A stretch of 64,000 nt of DNA from Stigmatella erecta (GCF_900111745.1 NZ_FOIJ01000006.1:248001-312000), one strand, 5' to 3'; numbered from the stretch's first letter, positions 9,179 to 18,824 are shown. Numbers and translations: made by a program. Notes: generated from the sequence alone by a model not told the origin.

Positions 9179-12100
9179 TCACTCGCGGCCTATCGCGCCT
9201 ATCTCCATCTGGCCCGTTCGTGGACTCGCAAAGGGAAGGCTATAGACCTTCTGTTCGCTGCGCCTATTGAGAGAATATGGAGCATCAGGAGCCGTGGTGC
9301 CCAGGGACAAACCATGACCTAATTGGGCGTAGCCATTGTAACCCCAGACCCACGCACTGCCATCTGCGCGCACAGCCCATGAATGGATCGCGCCAGCTCC
9401 TGCGGACACCACTCCGCTCAAATCCTGCACTTGGACAGGCACCAATCGGTTCATCGTGCTCCCATCTCCTAGCTGACCACGATCATTGGCGCCCCAGGCC
9501 CATACACTGCCATCCGCACGCACCGCCAGCGAATGGTATAAGCCAGCCGCCACGGACACCACTCCGCTCAATCCCTGCACCTGGACAGGCACCGACCGAT
9601 TTGTCGTGCTCCCATCTCCCAGCTGGCCATACCAATTGGCGCCCCAAGCCCATACACTGCCATCCGTACGCACCGCCAGCGAATGGTAAAAGCCAGCCGC
9701 CACGGACACCACTCCGCTCAAATCCTGCACCTGGACAGGCACCAATCGGTTCATCGTGCTCCCATCTCCCAGCTGACCATAATCATTGACGCCCCAGGCC
9801 CATACACTGCCATCCGTACGCACCGCCAGCGAATGGTAAAAGCCAGCCGCCACGGACACCACTCCGCTCAATCCCTGCACCTGGACAGGTACCGACCGAT
9901 TCGTTGTGCTCCCATCTCCCAGCTGGCCATGGTCATTGGCGCCCCAAGCCCATACACTGCCATCCGTACGCACCGCCAGCAAATGGGAATAGCCAGCCAC
10001 CAAGGCTGTTACTCCGCTCAACCACGGCATTTGGGCCTGCACTGGTACCGCGCGGTCTACCCAGCTCCCATCTCCCAGCTGGCCATGAGCATTGGCACCC
10101 CAGGACCACACACTACCGTCCTCGCGCATCGCCAGAGAGTGCTCAACACCAGCTGCCACGGACACCACTCCGCTCAACTCTGGCACTTGCATTGGCACTG
10201 CCAAGCTCGGCTTGACTCCATCTCCCCCTTCATCCACCCATTTCCAAGCCCACACGCTGCCGTCTGCGCGCACCGCCAACGCCCGATATTCGATAGCGGC
10301 CACGGATACAACCCCGCGTAATTCCGGCACTTGTACCGGCACCGACGGGCCCACCATGCGCCCATCTGATAAGGAGCTTTCCCAGCCCCAAGTCCACACG
10401 CTGCCGTCGGCACGCACCGCAACTGAATGCACAGCGCCAGCTGCCACGGCCACCACTCCGCTCAATCCCTGCACCTGCATCGGCACCAAGTTGAAGCCCC
10501 AAGTCCACACGCTGCCGTCGGCACACACCGCAACTGAATGCACAGCGCCAGCTGCCACGGACACCACTCCGCTCAATCCCTGCACCTGGACAGGTACCAA
10601 ACGGTTCGTCGTGCTCCCATCTCCCAGCTGGCCATGCCAATTGGCGCCCCAAGCCCACACACTGCCGTCCGCACGCACCGCCAGCGAATGGCCATAGCCA
10701 GACGCCACGGCCACCACTCTACTCAATCCCTGTACCTGGACAGGTACCGACCGGTCCGCTGTGCTCCCATCTCCTAACTGGCCTGAGTAATTGACGCCCC
10801 AAGCCCACACACTGCCATCTTCCCTCACCACCAATGAATGCTCGATTTTAGCTGCCACCGCCACCGCTGGAGCATCCACCGCCTCCATCAATCCCTGCAC
10901 TGGCGCTGGCACCATCTGGTGCGCATCGCCATGGCGCATGCTTTTCACAGTAAAGCCCCAACCCCATACGCTGCCGTCCGGACGCACTGCCAGCGAACTG
11001 GCATAGTAAGCGGCCACGAGACCCCTGTCTGTCTCCAGACGCGTCCGCACGGGCAAACGCTGGTCGCCCTTCGCTCCATTGCCCAATTGGCCGTAATACC
11101 CATATCCCCACGTCCACACCCTCCCATCCGGGCTCACAGCCACGGAGAAGACGTCTCCCGCTGCAATCGCTCCTAGGCCCGTCAAGACTCCCGTCCCGAA
11201 TGAGTCCCTCACCTCCACGGGCAAGGCACGGCGGGCCGCCGTGCCTTCGCCTAGCTGTCCCTTGGAGTTGTACCCCCAACTCCACACCTTTCCATCACCA
11301 CCCAAGGCCAGGGAATGCCAGCTGCCGACCGCGATGGAGGCAATGCCCATCAACGGCCCATCTCCCTCCGCATTCAGTACGAGCACCGCCTCCGGCTGCA
11401 TGGACGTGAAGCTGCCATCGCCTACCTGGCCATTGGAGCCACGGCCCCACGCCCACACCGTTCCGTCCAACTTCAGCGCCAACGCGTGCTGCGCTCCGCT
11501 CGCCACCTCCATCACGTCCTCCAATGCCTCTCCCCCTGTGACACGTACCTGGACGGGGACTCGGCTTTCCATGGTGCCGCTATTTCCCAACTGCCCAGAG
11601 GTGTTGGAGCCCCAACTCCACACTGTCCCATCTGTCTTGAGCGCCAGCGAATGCTCCGACCCCGCCGCAATCCCCACCACGCCACTGAGCCCGGCAACCT
11701 GGACGGGCACGGAATGGGCGGCATTCGTCCCGTCTCCCAATTGCCCCCTGGTGTTGGCGCCCCAGGCCCACACCGTGCCATCCTGCAAGAGCGCGAGCGA
11801 GTGAGAATGGCCCGCCGCCACCGCCCTCGCCCGGCCCAGTCCTCCTACCCTCAGGGCGAGGGGGCTCTTGCCCTCAGGCGTGCTGACACCCAATTGGCCC
11901 GAGGCATTACCACCCCAGGCCCACACCGAGCCGTCTGCCTGGAGTGCCAGCGAATGTTTCGCACCTCCCGCCACCGCTCGCACCTGCCCAAGAGGCATCA
12001 CTCCCTCGTCCAGCCCTGCCATCTGCACAGTCACTGGCCACGCGCTGTTGCTGCTCGAACCGTTTCCCAATTGTCCATCCAGGTTGCGGCCCCAACTGCG

Positions 12101-13747
12101 CACGCTCCCGTTGGGCAACACTAACAGTGCATGCTCCACTCCCGCCGCCACTCGCCCCGTCAGATGTGGGCCGCCACAGCCAACCGCGCTCCAGCATTGA
12201 GGTCCCATGGCTTGGTCCACCAAGCATCCTTCCGCGTAGCGCATTGCGAAGAGGTCGTAGCCCCCCTGACTGAAGGCAGCGCCAATACTTCCCGTGGTGT
12301 AGCCGACGAGATAGACGCCATCGTCCTTGTCCGCGAAGACGGCCGTGGCATGGTCATCCTTTAAGGAAGGGTTCTCACTCGTGGAGCCGTACTGGTGGAC
12401 GGACTTGCGTTCCAGATTGACGTCGTACTTCGCCAGGAACGCATCCACACTGCCCATGTAGGCTCCGGGGTCGGACCTTAGGTCGTACGTGGTGGCGCCC
12501 ACGACGTAGAGGTTGGCGCCACCATCGGACGCGATGGCGTTCACCGAATCCCGGCCTTGAGTGCCCAGCAGCGTGGCGCGCTTCTTCGTACCGCTGTCGC
12601 TGTACTGGAAGATGACCGCGTCGTAATCCCCCGCATTGCTCAAAGTCGTGCCGCCCAGCGTTCCTCCCTCCGACAAGCTCCCAAACGTTTGCCCCACGGC
12701 GTAGAGCTCGATCTCGCCCGAGGCGTTGCGAGAGGCCGCCACGCCATAGCCATAATCGGCACTTGGCGTCCCCATTTGGCGGATCCACTCCTGAGCAGTC
12801 AACTCAGCCGAGTACTTCACCAGGAACATGTCGATGCCGCCCACGCTCGTCTGGGAAGGGAAAACACCGTTAGTGTAACCCGTGACGTACACCTTGCCGT
12901 TGCGATCCACCGCAATACCTCGCGCGATGTCGCTCTTGTTCGAGGACGAGCCGAACTGGATGGCGGACGCCGCTGCACCATCAGGCAGGTAGCGAGCTAC
13001 GAAGACATCATTGCTGCTGGCCGTGGTACCGGTCACGAACGAACCGAGCGTATAGCCCGTCACGTAGACATCCCCCGTCGTGTCGTTCACGGCGACGGCG
13101 TACGAAAGATCGTCCTTGCTCGAGCCGCGCTGCCGGCTCCACTTGAGCGCCTTGCTGCCATCGTACTTGCGCACGAAGATGTCCCGGCCGCCCTGGTTCG
13201 TCCCCGTATGAGAAGCGCCGGGCAAGGTCCCAGTGGTGTAGCCCGTGACATAGATGAACGTGCCACTTGTCGTGCATCCGTGGACCGCCACCCCCGTGGC
13301 ATAATCGTCCATGGGGGAGCCGAACTGCTCAACCCAGACAAGTGAGCCGTCCCGGATCCTGTGCTTCATCAAGAAGACATCCATGCCCCCCGCGTGCGTC
13401 TGTCCAGAGAGGGCACCGTTCGTCTGTCCCACCGTGTAGATGAATCCGCCACAGACGGCGGTCGCCGTGGCTTGTTCCGTCCCGGAGGTGCCCGCCTGGA
13501 AGGTCCAGTCCGGCGGGGACGCCGTGGACACCAGAGCATTCCCTGAACGGCCTGCGGCTCGAGGCCCCTGGGGACCGCCGCTGGCATCCACTGGATACAG
13601 TGGCATCAAGGCCTGCTCCTCGGCTGCCACTTCCGGGGCGTCCTGCCCAGCGCTTGTGCCGGAGGGCTGTCCACAACCGAGCGCCCACCAGACACCAAAC
13701 CAGACCCAGAACATGCCACGCCAGGTCTCCGACGAGCTGCTTCGCAT
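9179..13747 (-). CDS. Giant lipoprotein: SBBP propeller plus RCC1 repeat array
   Basis: A 1522-aa secreted lipoprotein (lipobox WALGC) with two repeat regions. Residues about 60-490 form SBBP-type beta-propeller repeats (units such as VYVTGYT followed by D-x-F-x-x-Y/K). The rest holds about 19 RCC1-like repeats of roughly 50 residues, pattern S-V-W-A-W-G-x-N-x-x-G-Q-L-G-D-G-S, some degenerate or shortened. Both modules are beta-propellers, usually protein- or surface-binding. The ATG at 13747 follows an AGGAG site. Several RCC1 units are nearly identical at DNA level (150-bp period). The SBBP half is almost identical in DNA to that of the next gene upstream. Likely displayed on the cell surface; the ligand is unknown. 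Confidence 0.9.
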   Translation of the reverse strand: MRSSSSETWRGMFWVWFGVWWALGCGQPSGTSAGQDAPEVAAEEQALMPLYPVDASGGPQGPRAAGRSGNALVSTASPPDWTFQAGTSGTEQATATAVCGGFIYTVGQTNGALSGQTHAGGMDVFLMKHRIRDGSLVWVEQFGSPMDDYATGVAVHGCTTSGTFIYVTGYTTGTLPGASHTGTNQGGRDIFVRKYDGSKALKWSRQRGSSKDDLSYAVAVNDTTGDVYVTGYTLGSFVTGTTASSNDVFVARYLPDGAAASAIQFGSSSNKSDIARGIAVDRNGKVYVTGYTNGVFPSQTSVGGIDMFLVKYSAELTAQEWIRQMGTPSADYGYGVAASRNASGEIELYAVGQTFGSLSEGGTLGGTTLSNAGDYDAVIFQYSDSGTKKRATLLGTQGRDSVNAIASDGGANLYVVGATTYDLRSDPGAYMGSVDAFLAKYDVNLERKSVHQYGSTSENPSLKDDHATAVFADKDDGVYLVGYTTGSIGAAFSQGGYDLFAMRYAEGCLVDQAMGPQCWSAVGCGGPHLTGRVAAGVEHALLVLPNGSVRSWGRNLDGQLGNGSSSNSAWPVTVQMAGLDEGVMPLGQVRAVAGGAKHSLALQADGSVWAWGGNASGQLGVSTPEGKSPLALRVGGLGRARAVAAGHSHSLALLQDGTVWAWGANTRGQLGDGTNAAHSVPVQVAGLSGVVGIAAGSEHSLALKTDGTVWSWGSNTSGQLGNSGTMESRVPVQVRVTGGEALEDVMEVASGAQHALALKLDGTVWAWGRGSNGQVGDGSFTSMQPEAVLVLNAEGDGPLMGIASIAVGSWHSLALGGDGKVWSWGYNSKGQLGEGTAARRALPVEVRDSFGTGVLTGLGAIAAGDVFSVAVSPDGRVWTWGYGYYGQLGNGAKGDQRLPVRTRLETDRGLVAAYYASSLAVRPDGSVWGWGFTVKSMRHGDAHQMVPAPVQGLMEAVDAPAVAVAAKIEHSLVVREDGSVWAWGVNYSGQLGDGSTADRSVPVQVQGLSRVVAVASGYGHSLAVRADGSVWAWGANWHGQLGDGSTTNRLVPVQVQGLSGVVSVAAGAVHSVAVCADGSVWTWGFNLVPMQVQGLSGVVAVAAGAVHSVAVRADGSVWTWGWESSLSDGRMVGPSVPVQVPELRGVVSVAAIEYRALAVRADGSVWAWKWVDEGGDGVKPSLAVPMQVPELSGVVSVAAGVEHSLAMREDGSVWSWGANAHGQLGDGSWVDRAVPVQAQMPWLSGVTALVAGYSHLLAVRTDGSVWAWGANDHGQLGDGSTTNRSVPVQVQGLSGVVSVAAGFYHSLAVRTDGSVWAWGVNDYGQLGDGSTMNRLVPVQVQDLSGVVSVAAGFYHSLAVRTDGSVWAWGANWYGQLGDGSTTNRSVPVQVQGLSGVVSVAAGLYHSLAVRADGSVWAWGANDRGQLGDGSTMNRLVPVQVQDLSGVVSAGAGAIHSWAVRADGSAWVWGYNGYAQLGHGLSLGTTAPDAPYSLNRRSEQKVYSLPFASPRTGQMEIGAIGRE
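9391..9990. repeat. Tandem 150-bp coding repeats (RCC1 units)
   Basis: Within the RCC1 gene, nearly identical units recur every 150 bp; the marker cgccagcgaatggta falls at about 9523, 9673 and 9823, with a variant at 9973. Related but more diverged units continue to about 10800. Each unit encodes one 50-residue RCC1 repeat, so the array can lengthen or shorten in frame. Confidence 0.85.
12371..13520. repeat. Duplicated SBBP module, copy 1
   Basis: About 1.15 kb that matches 15374-16523 at a constant offset of 3003 bp. Most lines are identical, with scattered substitutions and no shift in offset. It encodes most of the SBBP propeller of the RCC1 fusion protein. Confidence 0.9.
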
Positions 13748-13793
13748 CTCTCTACTCCTGTCCACCGTTGAAGGGTGATGCCGGGTTGTCCTC

Positions 13794-13840
13794 AAAAAAC
13801 AGGCCCGCCTCCCCTCCCGAAGAGGTGCGAGGCGGGCCTG
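13794..13840 (-). terminator. Rho-independent terminator between the two SBBP genes
   Basis: A perfect 12-bp stem (13800-13811 with 13829-13840, caggcccgcctc and its complement) followed on the minus strand by six T residues (complement of 13794-13799). It lies 31 bp past the stop of the SBBP-VWD gene and just before the start of the RCC1 gene, so the two genes are separately transcribed. Confidence 0.9.
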
Positions 13841-13870
13841 CTTTGTACTCGTGCCCCTCTAGCCGAGGGC

Positions 13871-16738
13871 CTACTTGACCTTGACTACCACCTTGTCGAT
13901 GCCCCACGTCTCGTTGGTGATGCCGGGCAGACCGGCCGCGAAGAACTGGAGCGCCAGCTGCGGAGACGTATGTGTGAAGGTGATGCTCATCTTGTAGACG
14001 GCATCACCATCCGGATAGAACAACGAGTTGCGCTCAAAGGCGCCAGTCCCTGCCGGGTGGGCCGTGCCTGCCGTGCTGTCCGGGTAGAACTGGGGGCTCG
14101 ACGTGTTGGAGAACGTGGTGCGGTAGACTTCCACACCGTTCGCGTTCAGTCCAAAGGAGTTGGGACCAAAGGGGCCATTGCCATCCCACGCCTGGAGGAT
14201 GAGCAGGTCGAAGGTGACGGTAACGGTGGTATGCGCCGGCAATGCAGGCAGGGTCAACTGGGCTGAATCATTGCTGAACTCTCCCAGGAAGGTGCGGTCC
14301 CCAGAGGGGCTCATGCTTGTCGTGGCCGTGTCCCACTCGGCTCCGGGCTCCTCCTCGAACTGACCGAGGTAGACCTGCTGGGCGAGGGGTTGCTGAGCCT
14401 GGGCCTCGGCGGCCCCCGTGGCGAAGGCCGGATCCCCGGTGAAGGCGACATCCAGGATGCAGTCATCCAGTTGAAGAGGGTCGGTCACGCCCGCCGTCTG
14501 GCACGTCTGTTGCGCCGCCTGGTGCTGGGCGGGGGTCAACTCGCTGGTGGAGGCCGTGGAAGCCGGCAGACTCCTATTGGTGAAGGTGGCGGTGCTTTCC
14601 CCTTGGCCGTAGTCGAACAGAGACTCCGCCTGGGTGATGCGCCAACTGTCCGCGAAGTTCGTCGTGCTCTTGTAGAGCTGGGTGAAGGAGAGAGGCGGCG
14701 TGAGCGGCGTGCCGTCGCGCAGGGCGAAGTCATCCTCGCGCACGTTGTTGTAGTTGCCCAGCAGTCCACGCACTTGACCGGCACGGGATGGCCCCAGGAT
14801 GAGCGTCACATTGAGCGAGGACGTCTGGTTGTCCACGATCAGCCGGTCACCCTGCGGCGAGGCGACGACGTAGCGCTTCGTGGTCGGCCGCAGCACGCGC
14901 GTGCCGTCCGCAAGTGGCAGGATGTCACCGATGGCCAGGGACACCGCTGCGCCATTGATCATCAGCGGATTGGTGGCCCGCGCGTAAACGCCCACGCGTG
15001 CCGTGCCGAACCGGGCCATGACGGCACTGTAGTACGCTACCCGCGTGCCGCTGGCCTTCTGGCGTACCTGGATGGTGAAGGGGTTCGCGGCCTGAGGAAT
15101 GGACTCCGTCAGGATGAACTCGCCCACTCCCTGGAAGTCGTACTTGTAGCGATCTCCCGTCACGAGATGTGGGTCGCCGCTGCCTATCGCGCTCCGGCAC
15201 TGAGCGACCAGGGCAGGATCCACCGAGCACCCATCCGCGTAGCGCATCACGAAGAGGTCGGAGCCGCCTTGGTTGAAGCCGGTGCCGATGTTCCCCGCTG
15301 TATAGCCCGCGAGGTAGACGCCATTGTCATCGTCCGCGACGACGGCCGTGGCATGGTCGTCCTCCAAGGAGGGGTTCTCACTCGTGGAGCCGTACTGGTG
15401 GACGGACTTGCGTTCCAGATTGACGTCGTACTTCGCCAGGAACGCATCCACACTGCCCATGTAGGCTCCGGGGTCGGACCTTAGGTCGTACGTGGTGGCG
15501 CCCACGACGTAGAGGTTGGCGCCACCATCGGACGCGATGGCGTACACCGAATCCCGGCCTTGAGTGCCCAGCAGCGTGGCGCGCTTCTTCGTACCGCTGT
15601 CGCTGTACTGGAAGATGACCGCGTCGTAATCCCCCGCATTGCTCAAAGTCGTGCCGCCCAGCGTTCCTCCCTCCGACAAGCTCCCAAACGTTTGCCCCAC
15701 GGCGTAGAGCTCGATCTCGCCCGAGGCGTTGCGAGAGGCCGCCACGCCATAGCCATAATCGGCACTTGGCGTCCCCATCTGGCGGATCCACTCCCGCGTG
15801 ACCAGATTGGCCGAGTACTTCGCCAGGAACATGTCGATGCCGCCCACGCTCGTCTGGGAAGGGAAAACACCGTTAGTGTAACCCGTGACGTACACCTTGC
15901 CGTTGCGGTCCACCGCAATACCTCGCGCGATGTCGCTCTTGTTCGAGGACGAGCCGAACTGGATGGCGGACGCCGCTGCACCATCAGGCAGGTAGCGAGC
16001 TACGAAGACATCATTGCTGCTGGCCGTGGTACCGGTCACGAACGAACCGAGCGTATAGCCCGTCACGTAGACATCCCCCGTCGTGTCGTTCACGGCGACG
16101 GCGTACGAAAGATCGTCCTTGCTCGAGCCGCGCTGCCGGCTCCACTTGAGCACCTTGCTGCCATCGTACTTGCGCACGAAGATGTCCCGGCCGCCCTGGT
16201 TCGTCCCCGTATGAGAAGCGCCGGGCAAGGTCCCAGTGGTGTAACCCGTGACATAGATGGACGGACTTCCCGTTGAACAGCCGTGGACCGCTACTCCTGT
16301 GGCATAATCGTCCATGGGGGAACCGAACTGTTCAATCCAGACAAGTGAGCCATTCTTAGCCCTGTGCTTCACCAAGAAGACATCCATGCCCCCCGCGTGC
16401 GTCTGTCCAGAGAGGGCTCCATTCGTCCATCCCACCGTGTAGATGAACTCACCACAGAAAGCGGTCGCCGCGGCTTGTTCCGTCCCGGAGGTGCCCGCTT
16501 GGAAGGTCCAGTCCGGCAGGGGGGCCGTAGTCAATTGTGCGTTCACCGATCGGCCCTGAACGCGAGCGCCTTGAGGACCGCCGCTAGCATCCACCGGGTA
16601 CAAGGAATAGGGAGGGAGAACGTCCTCGCGCGGTTCGTCAGCTCGTGGCTCCTGCCCAGACTCTGTAGAGCGCACTGTCTCCGCATGTGCCAGGGATACG
16701 GCCCATAAACAACTCAGCATGATGGCGGTTCGTTTCAT
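13871..16738 (-). CDS. Secreted SBBP propeller protein with von Willebrand D domain
   Basis: A 955-aa secreted protein. A Sec signal peptide ends at AHA (residues 1-19). SBBP propeller repeats cover about residues 75-510. A von Willebrand factor type D domain follows, beginning at GSGDPHLVTGD and containing the diagnostic LLGNYNN segment and D-F-A-L-R-D-G-T (about residues 530-700). The last 150 residues look like a beta-sandwich (FLGEFSNDSAQLTLP onwards). The ATG at 16738 follows AAGGAG. VWD domains usually mediate adhesion or multimer assembly, so an extracellular matrix or adhesive role is plausible. The propeller is a near-identical DNA duplicate of that in the downstream RCC1 fusion. Confidence 0.9.
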   Translation of the reverse strand: MKRTAIMLSCLWAVSLAHAETVRSTESGQEPRADEPREDVLPPYSLYPVDASGGPQGARVQGRSVNAQLTTAPLPDWTFQAGTSGTEQAAATAFCGEFIYTVGWTNGALSGQTHAGGMDVFLVKHRAKNGSLVWIEQFGSPMDDYATGVAVHGCSTGSPSIYVTGYTTGTLPGASHTGTNQGGRDIFVRKYDGSKVLKWSRQRGSSKDDLSYAVAVNDTTGDVYVTGYTLGSFVTGTTASSNDVFVARYLPDGAAASAIQFGSSSNKSDIARGIAVDRNGKVYVTGYTNGVFPSQTSVGGIDMFLAKYSANLVTREWIRQMGTPSADYGYGVAASRNASGEIELYAVGQTFGSLSEGGTLGGTTLSNAGDYDAVIFQYSDSGTKKRATLLGTQGRDSVYAIASDGGANLYVVGATTYDLRSDPGAYMGSVDAFLAKYDVNLERKSVHQYGSTSENPSLEDDHATAVVADDDNGVYLAGYTAGNIGTGFNQGGSDLFVMRYADGCSVDPALVAQCRSAIGSGDPHLVTGDRYKYDFQGVGEFILTESIPQAANPFTIQVRQKASGTRVAYYSAVMARFGTARVGVYARATNPLMINGAAVSLAIGDILPLADGTRVLRPTTKRYVVASPQGDRLIVDNQTSSLNVTLILGPSRAGQVRGLLGNYNNVREDDFALRDGTPLTPPLSFTQLYKSTTNFADSWRITQAESLFDYGQGESTATFTNRSLPASTASTSELTPAQHQAAQQTCQTAGVTDPLQLDDCILDVAFTGDPAFATGAAEAQAQQPLAQQVYLGQFEEEPGAEWDTATTSMSPSGDRTFLGEFSNDSAQLTLPALPAHTTVTVTFDLLILQAWDGNGPFGPNSFGLNANGVEVYRTTFSNTSSPQFYPDSTAGTAHPAGTGAFERNSLFYPDGDAVYKMSITFTHTSPQLALQFFAAGLPGITNETWGIDKVVVKVK
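15374..16523. repeat. Duplicated SBBP module, copy 2
   Basis: Partner of 12371-13520 (offset 3003 bp, same orientation). Identity is nearly complete in the middle and drops towards both ends, where the proteins diverge into different C-terminal modules. Confidence 0.9.
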
Positions 16739-17077
16739 GGCTTCGTACTTCTCCTTGTCCCGGCAAACGGACGGGTGTCAGTGCTAAGCTGGTGGGGAAG
16801 CGAATGACGCGTCGCCATAACACGGCAAATTTGGGCCAAAAATTAAAACCATCCCTGCCCGCCAATCTACGGCTACGTATATTTCACAACCAGCGAAAAC
16901 ATACACTTATACGCCGCACATATCTCGGAGCGGGTGCTATCTTGACGGCCCGCCGTTCCACCTGTACGAAAGGGCACCCTTGAAGGGGTTCAGTGAGGGG
17001 AAGGAGGATATAGACTCGCAGGTTCATGTTCTTCGCTTCGGCTCAAACGTGGCGCCCCTTTAAGGATACCGTCTCGA
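16739..17077. other. Intergenic region, AT-rich, divergent promoters likely
   Basis: 339 bp without a recognisable gene between the SBBP-VWD gene and the decayed lipoprotein. The part from about 16815 to 16925 is unusually AT-rich (for example aaaaattaaaacc near 16839) and probably carries the promoter of the minus-strand gene. A short 58-codon frame from the ATG at 17026 runs in a different frame from the lipoprotein and looks spurious. Confidence 0.45.
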
Positions 17078-17293
17078 CGGGAGAGAAGGAGTTGGGCGGC
17101 GCTGGGAATTCTGGGGTTCTTGGCGATCACCGGCTGCCCGTCCGAGTTCGGCAAAGGAGGACATTTCGACAGGGCCGTCCACAAGGACAAGCCTGAGCGT
17201 GTTCACAGCCGCCGCTCCGAGGAAGAAGAGGCGCGATTCTGCGCGGACGGCGAGGAATACTCTCAAGAGTGTCGAGAGCAGTACGGCGGGTGA
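17078..17293 (+). pseudogene. Lipoprotein remnant lacking a start codon
   Basis: This frame reads RRERRSWAALGILGFLAI then a lipobox TGC followed by PSEFGKGGHF, and ends with a Cys-containing acidic tail (FCADGEEYSQEC) at the TGA at 17291. The signal peptide and lipobox are clear, but no ATG, GTG or TTG lies in frame between the upstream stop (16994) and the signal peptide; only GAG, CTG or ATA codons are available. I therefore read it as a lipoprotein gene whose start codon has been lost. Rare CTG initiation at 17102 behind gagaaggag cannot be excluded. Its stop overlaps the GTG of the next frame, so it was the first gene of a coupled pair. Confidence 0.6.
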
Positions 17294-18015
17294 GGAGGAA
17301 GACGGTGCTGGTAGGTTTGGCGGGAGGACATCTGCCGATACCGCTCATTCTCTTGTTGATTGGTGCGCTTTGGCCTACCTCTCCCGGAATCACGCCGGGA
17401 GGCAGAAGCATCAGCCCTTTTCTCGATACAAAGATGCGCACCAGGTTGAGCACCTATCGCCGACAGTGCGGCCCCAGCCGTCCCTGTGAGGCACCACGGG
17501 GCTGTGTCTGGGACACTCGGATCTTCACGCAATACTGCACTGACAGTCAGTGCCTGACGGCTCTGCAGTACGCGCGGGGGCAGGCCTGCCGGTCCATTGC
17601 GACCGAAGGAGAAGGCCCTCTGGTGCGGTTCTGCGTCCCCGTTGGCAAACGGCAAAAAGGGGAACGGTGCCTAGCGCTCGCGAAGGATTTGGAGGCGGCG
17701 TGCGCGGCCGGACTGCTTTGCGGAGGTAAGGAGGGCTGATGTGCGCGGCCATGCCAGAGCAGCGCCGTGGACTCCCGTCCCGCCGGCTTCTTCTGTGCAG
17801 AGACAGCCCCAGAGCCCGTGTGCATTCCCTCCTGTGAGAGGCGGGAATGCCCGGCCGGGCAGCAATGCATCCGGTATGAGGAATCCGTCTCCGCATGCGC
17901 CGAGGTCCAAGGCAACAACTGCCAGCGCACTCCGTGCCCAGAGAGCCTGCGGTGTCAGGTCGAGTATGAGCGGACACGCCCTGGACAGGTGCGGATGAAA
18001 TGTTCCTCGCGGTGA
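17290..18015 (+). pseudogene. Cys-rich secreted/membrane protein split by in-frame TGA
   Basis: One continuous reading frame of 242 codons interrupted by a TGA at 17737-17739. Before it: GTG start in a GTGA overlap, a hydrophobic N-terminal helix (PLILLLIGALW), then a Cys-rich part (QCGPSRPCEAPRGC, CAAGLLCGG). After it the same frame continues with equally Cys-rich sequence (CARPCQ, GFFCAETAPEPVCIPSCE, CPAGQQC) to the TGA at 18013. The spacing of Cys pairs runs straight across the stop, which looks like a Trp TGG changed to TGA. With the broken gene in front, this suggests a decaying operon. Function unknown. Confidence 0.65.
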
Positions 18016-18104
18016 CGGCCTCGGTTTGGGCACGGGCGTCCTCGTGATACCTGTTCCCTTGTGCCTCAGCGGCCATGCGCCGCATCACCTGCGAAGGATG
18101 GACC

Positions 18105-18824
18105 ATGGCAATCCAGTCACAGAGGTTCTCCTATGATGCGGGAGGCGTCGAATCGGCCGCCTTCCTGACCTGGGACGATGCGGTGAAGGGGCCATTGCCC
18201 GGCGTGCTGGTGTCTCCCACCGTGCGTGGCCCCACGCCCTTCGAGGAAGAGCGCGCCGGGCGGCTGGCGGCGCTCGGTTATGCGGCGATGGTGCTGGACC
18301 CCTACGGCATCGCCGCGCGAACCGCGCCCAACCCCGATAACTTCAAACTGATGAACGCGCTCATCCAGGATCGCGCCTTGCTCCAAGCGCGGCTGGGGGC
18401 TGCGGCCGATGCGCTCAAATCGCGCAAGGAAGTCGATCCGGCCCGGCTCGCCGCGATTGGCTTCTGCTTCGGAGGCTTGTGCGCGCTCGACCTGGCGCGG
18501 ACTCGCACCGATATCCTGGGGGTCGCCCCGTTCCACGGGGTGCTCGCGCCATCGCCTGCACCCACGCTCGACCGGATCACCGCCAAGGTGCTGGCGCTCC
18601 ACGGCTGGGAGGACCCGCTGGCCAAGCCGGAGGACGTCCGCGCGCTCGCGGACGAACTGACCGCCAAGGGCTGCGACTGGCAGATCCACGCCTACGGCCA
18701 GACTGCCCACGCCTTCACCAACCCACAGGCGAATGACCGGCAGAAAGGCATGAGCTACCGCGCCGAGGCGGACCGGCGCTCCTGGGCGTCCCTCCAGAAC
18801 TTCTTGGAGGAACTCTTCGGGTAG
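18105..18824 (+). CDS. Dienelactone hydrolase family protein
   Basis: A 239-aa alpha/beta hydrolase of the dienelactone hydrolase family, cytoplasmic. The triad is intact: nucleophile Cys121 in GFCFGG, Asp170 in HGWEDP and His202 in QTAHAF. The ATG at 18105 follows GAAGG; the frame is open to 18075 but the extra residues are not family-like. It acts on lactones or related esters; the natural substrate is not known. It stands alone behind the decayed Cys-rich gene. Confidence 0.9.
   Translation: MAIQSQRFSYDAGGVESAAFLTWDDAVKGPLPGVLVSPTVRGPTPFEEERAGRLAALGYAAMVLDPYGIAARTAPNPDNFKLMNALIQDRALLQARLGAAADALKSRKEVDPARLAAIGFCFGGLCALDLARTRTDILGVAPFHGVLAPSPAPTLDRITAKVLALHGWEDPLAKPEDVRALADELTAKGCDWQIHAYGQTAHAFTNPQANDRQKGMSYRAEADRRSWASLQNFLEELFG

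Noticed and set aside
9179-10800. Regular 150-bp repeats, considered as a CRISPR or minisatellite
   Set aside because: They are fully coding, in frame, and each encodes one RCC1 propeller unit; no repeat-spacer alternation.
16795-16860. Sigma-54-type promoter around the ggcaaatttgggcc motif
   Set aside because: The GG to GC distance is one base short of the required spacing.
17737-17739. TGA as a selenocysteine codon
   Set aside because: No SECIS-like hairpin directly downstream could be seen, and the partner gene is also broken; a nonsense mutation is simpler.
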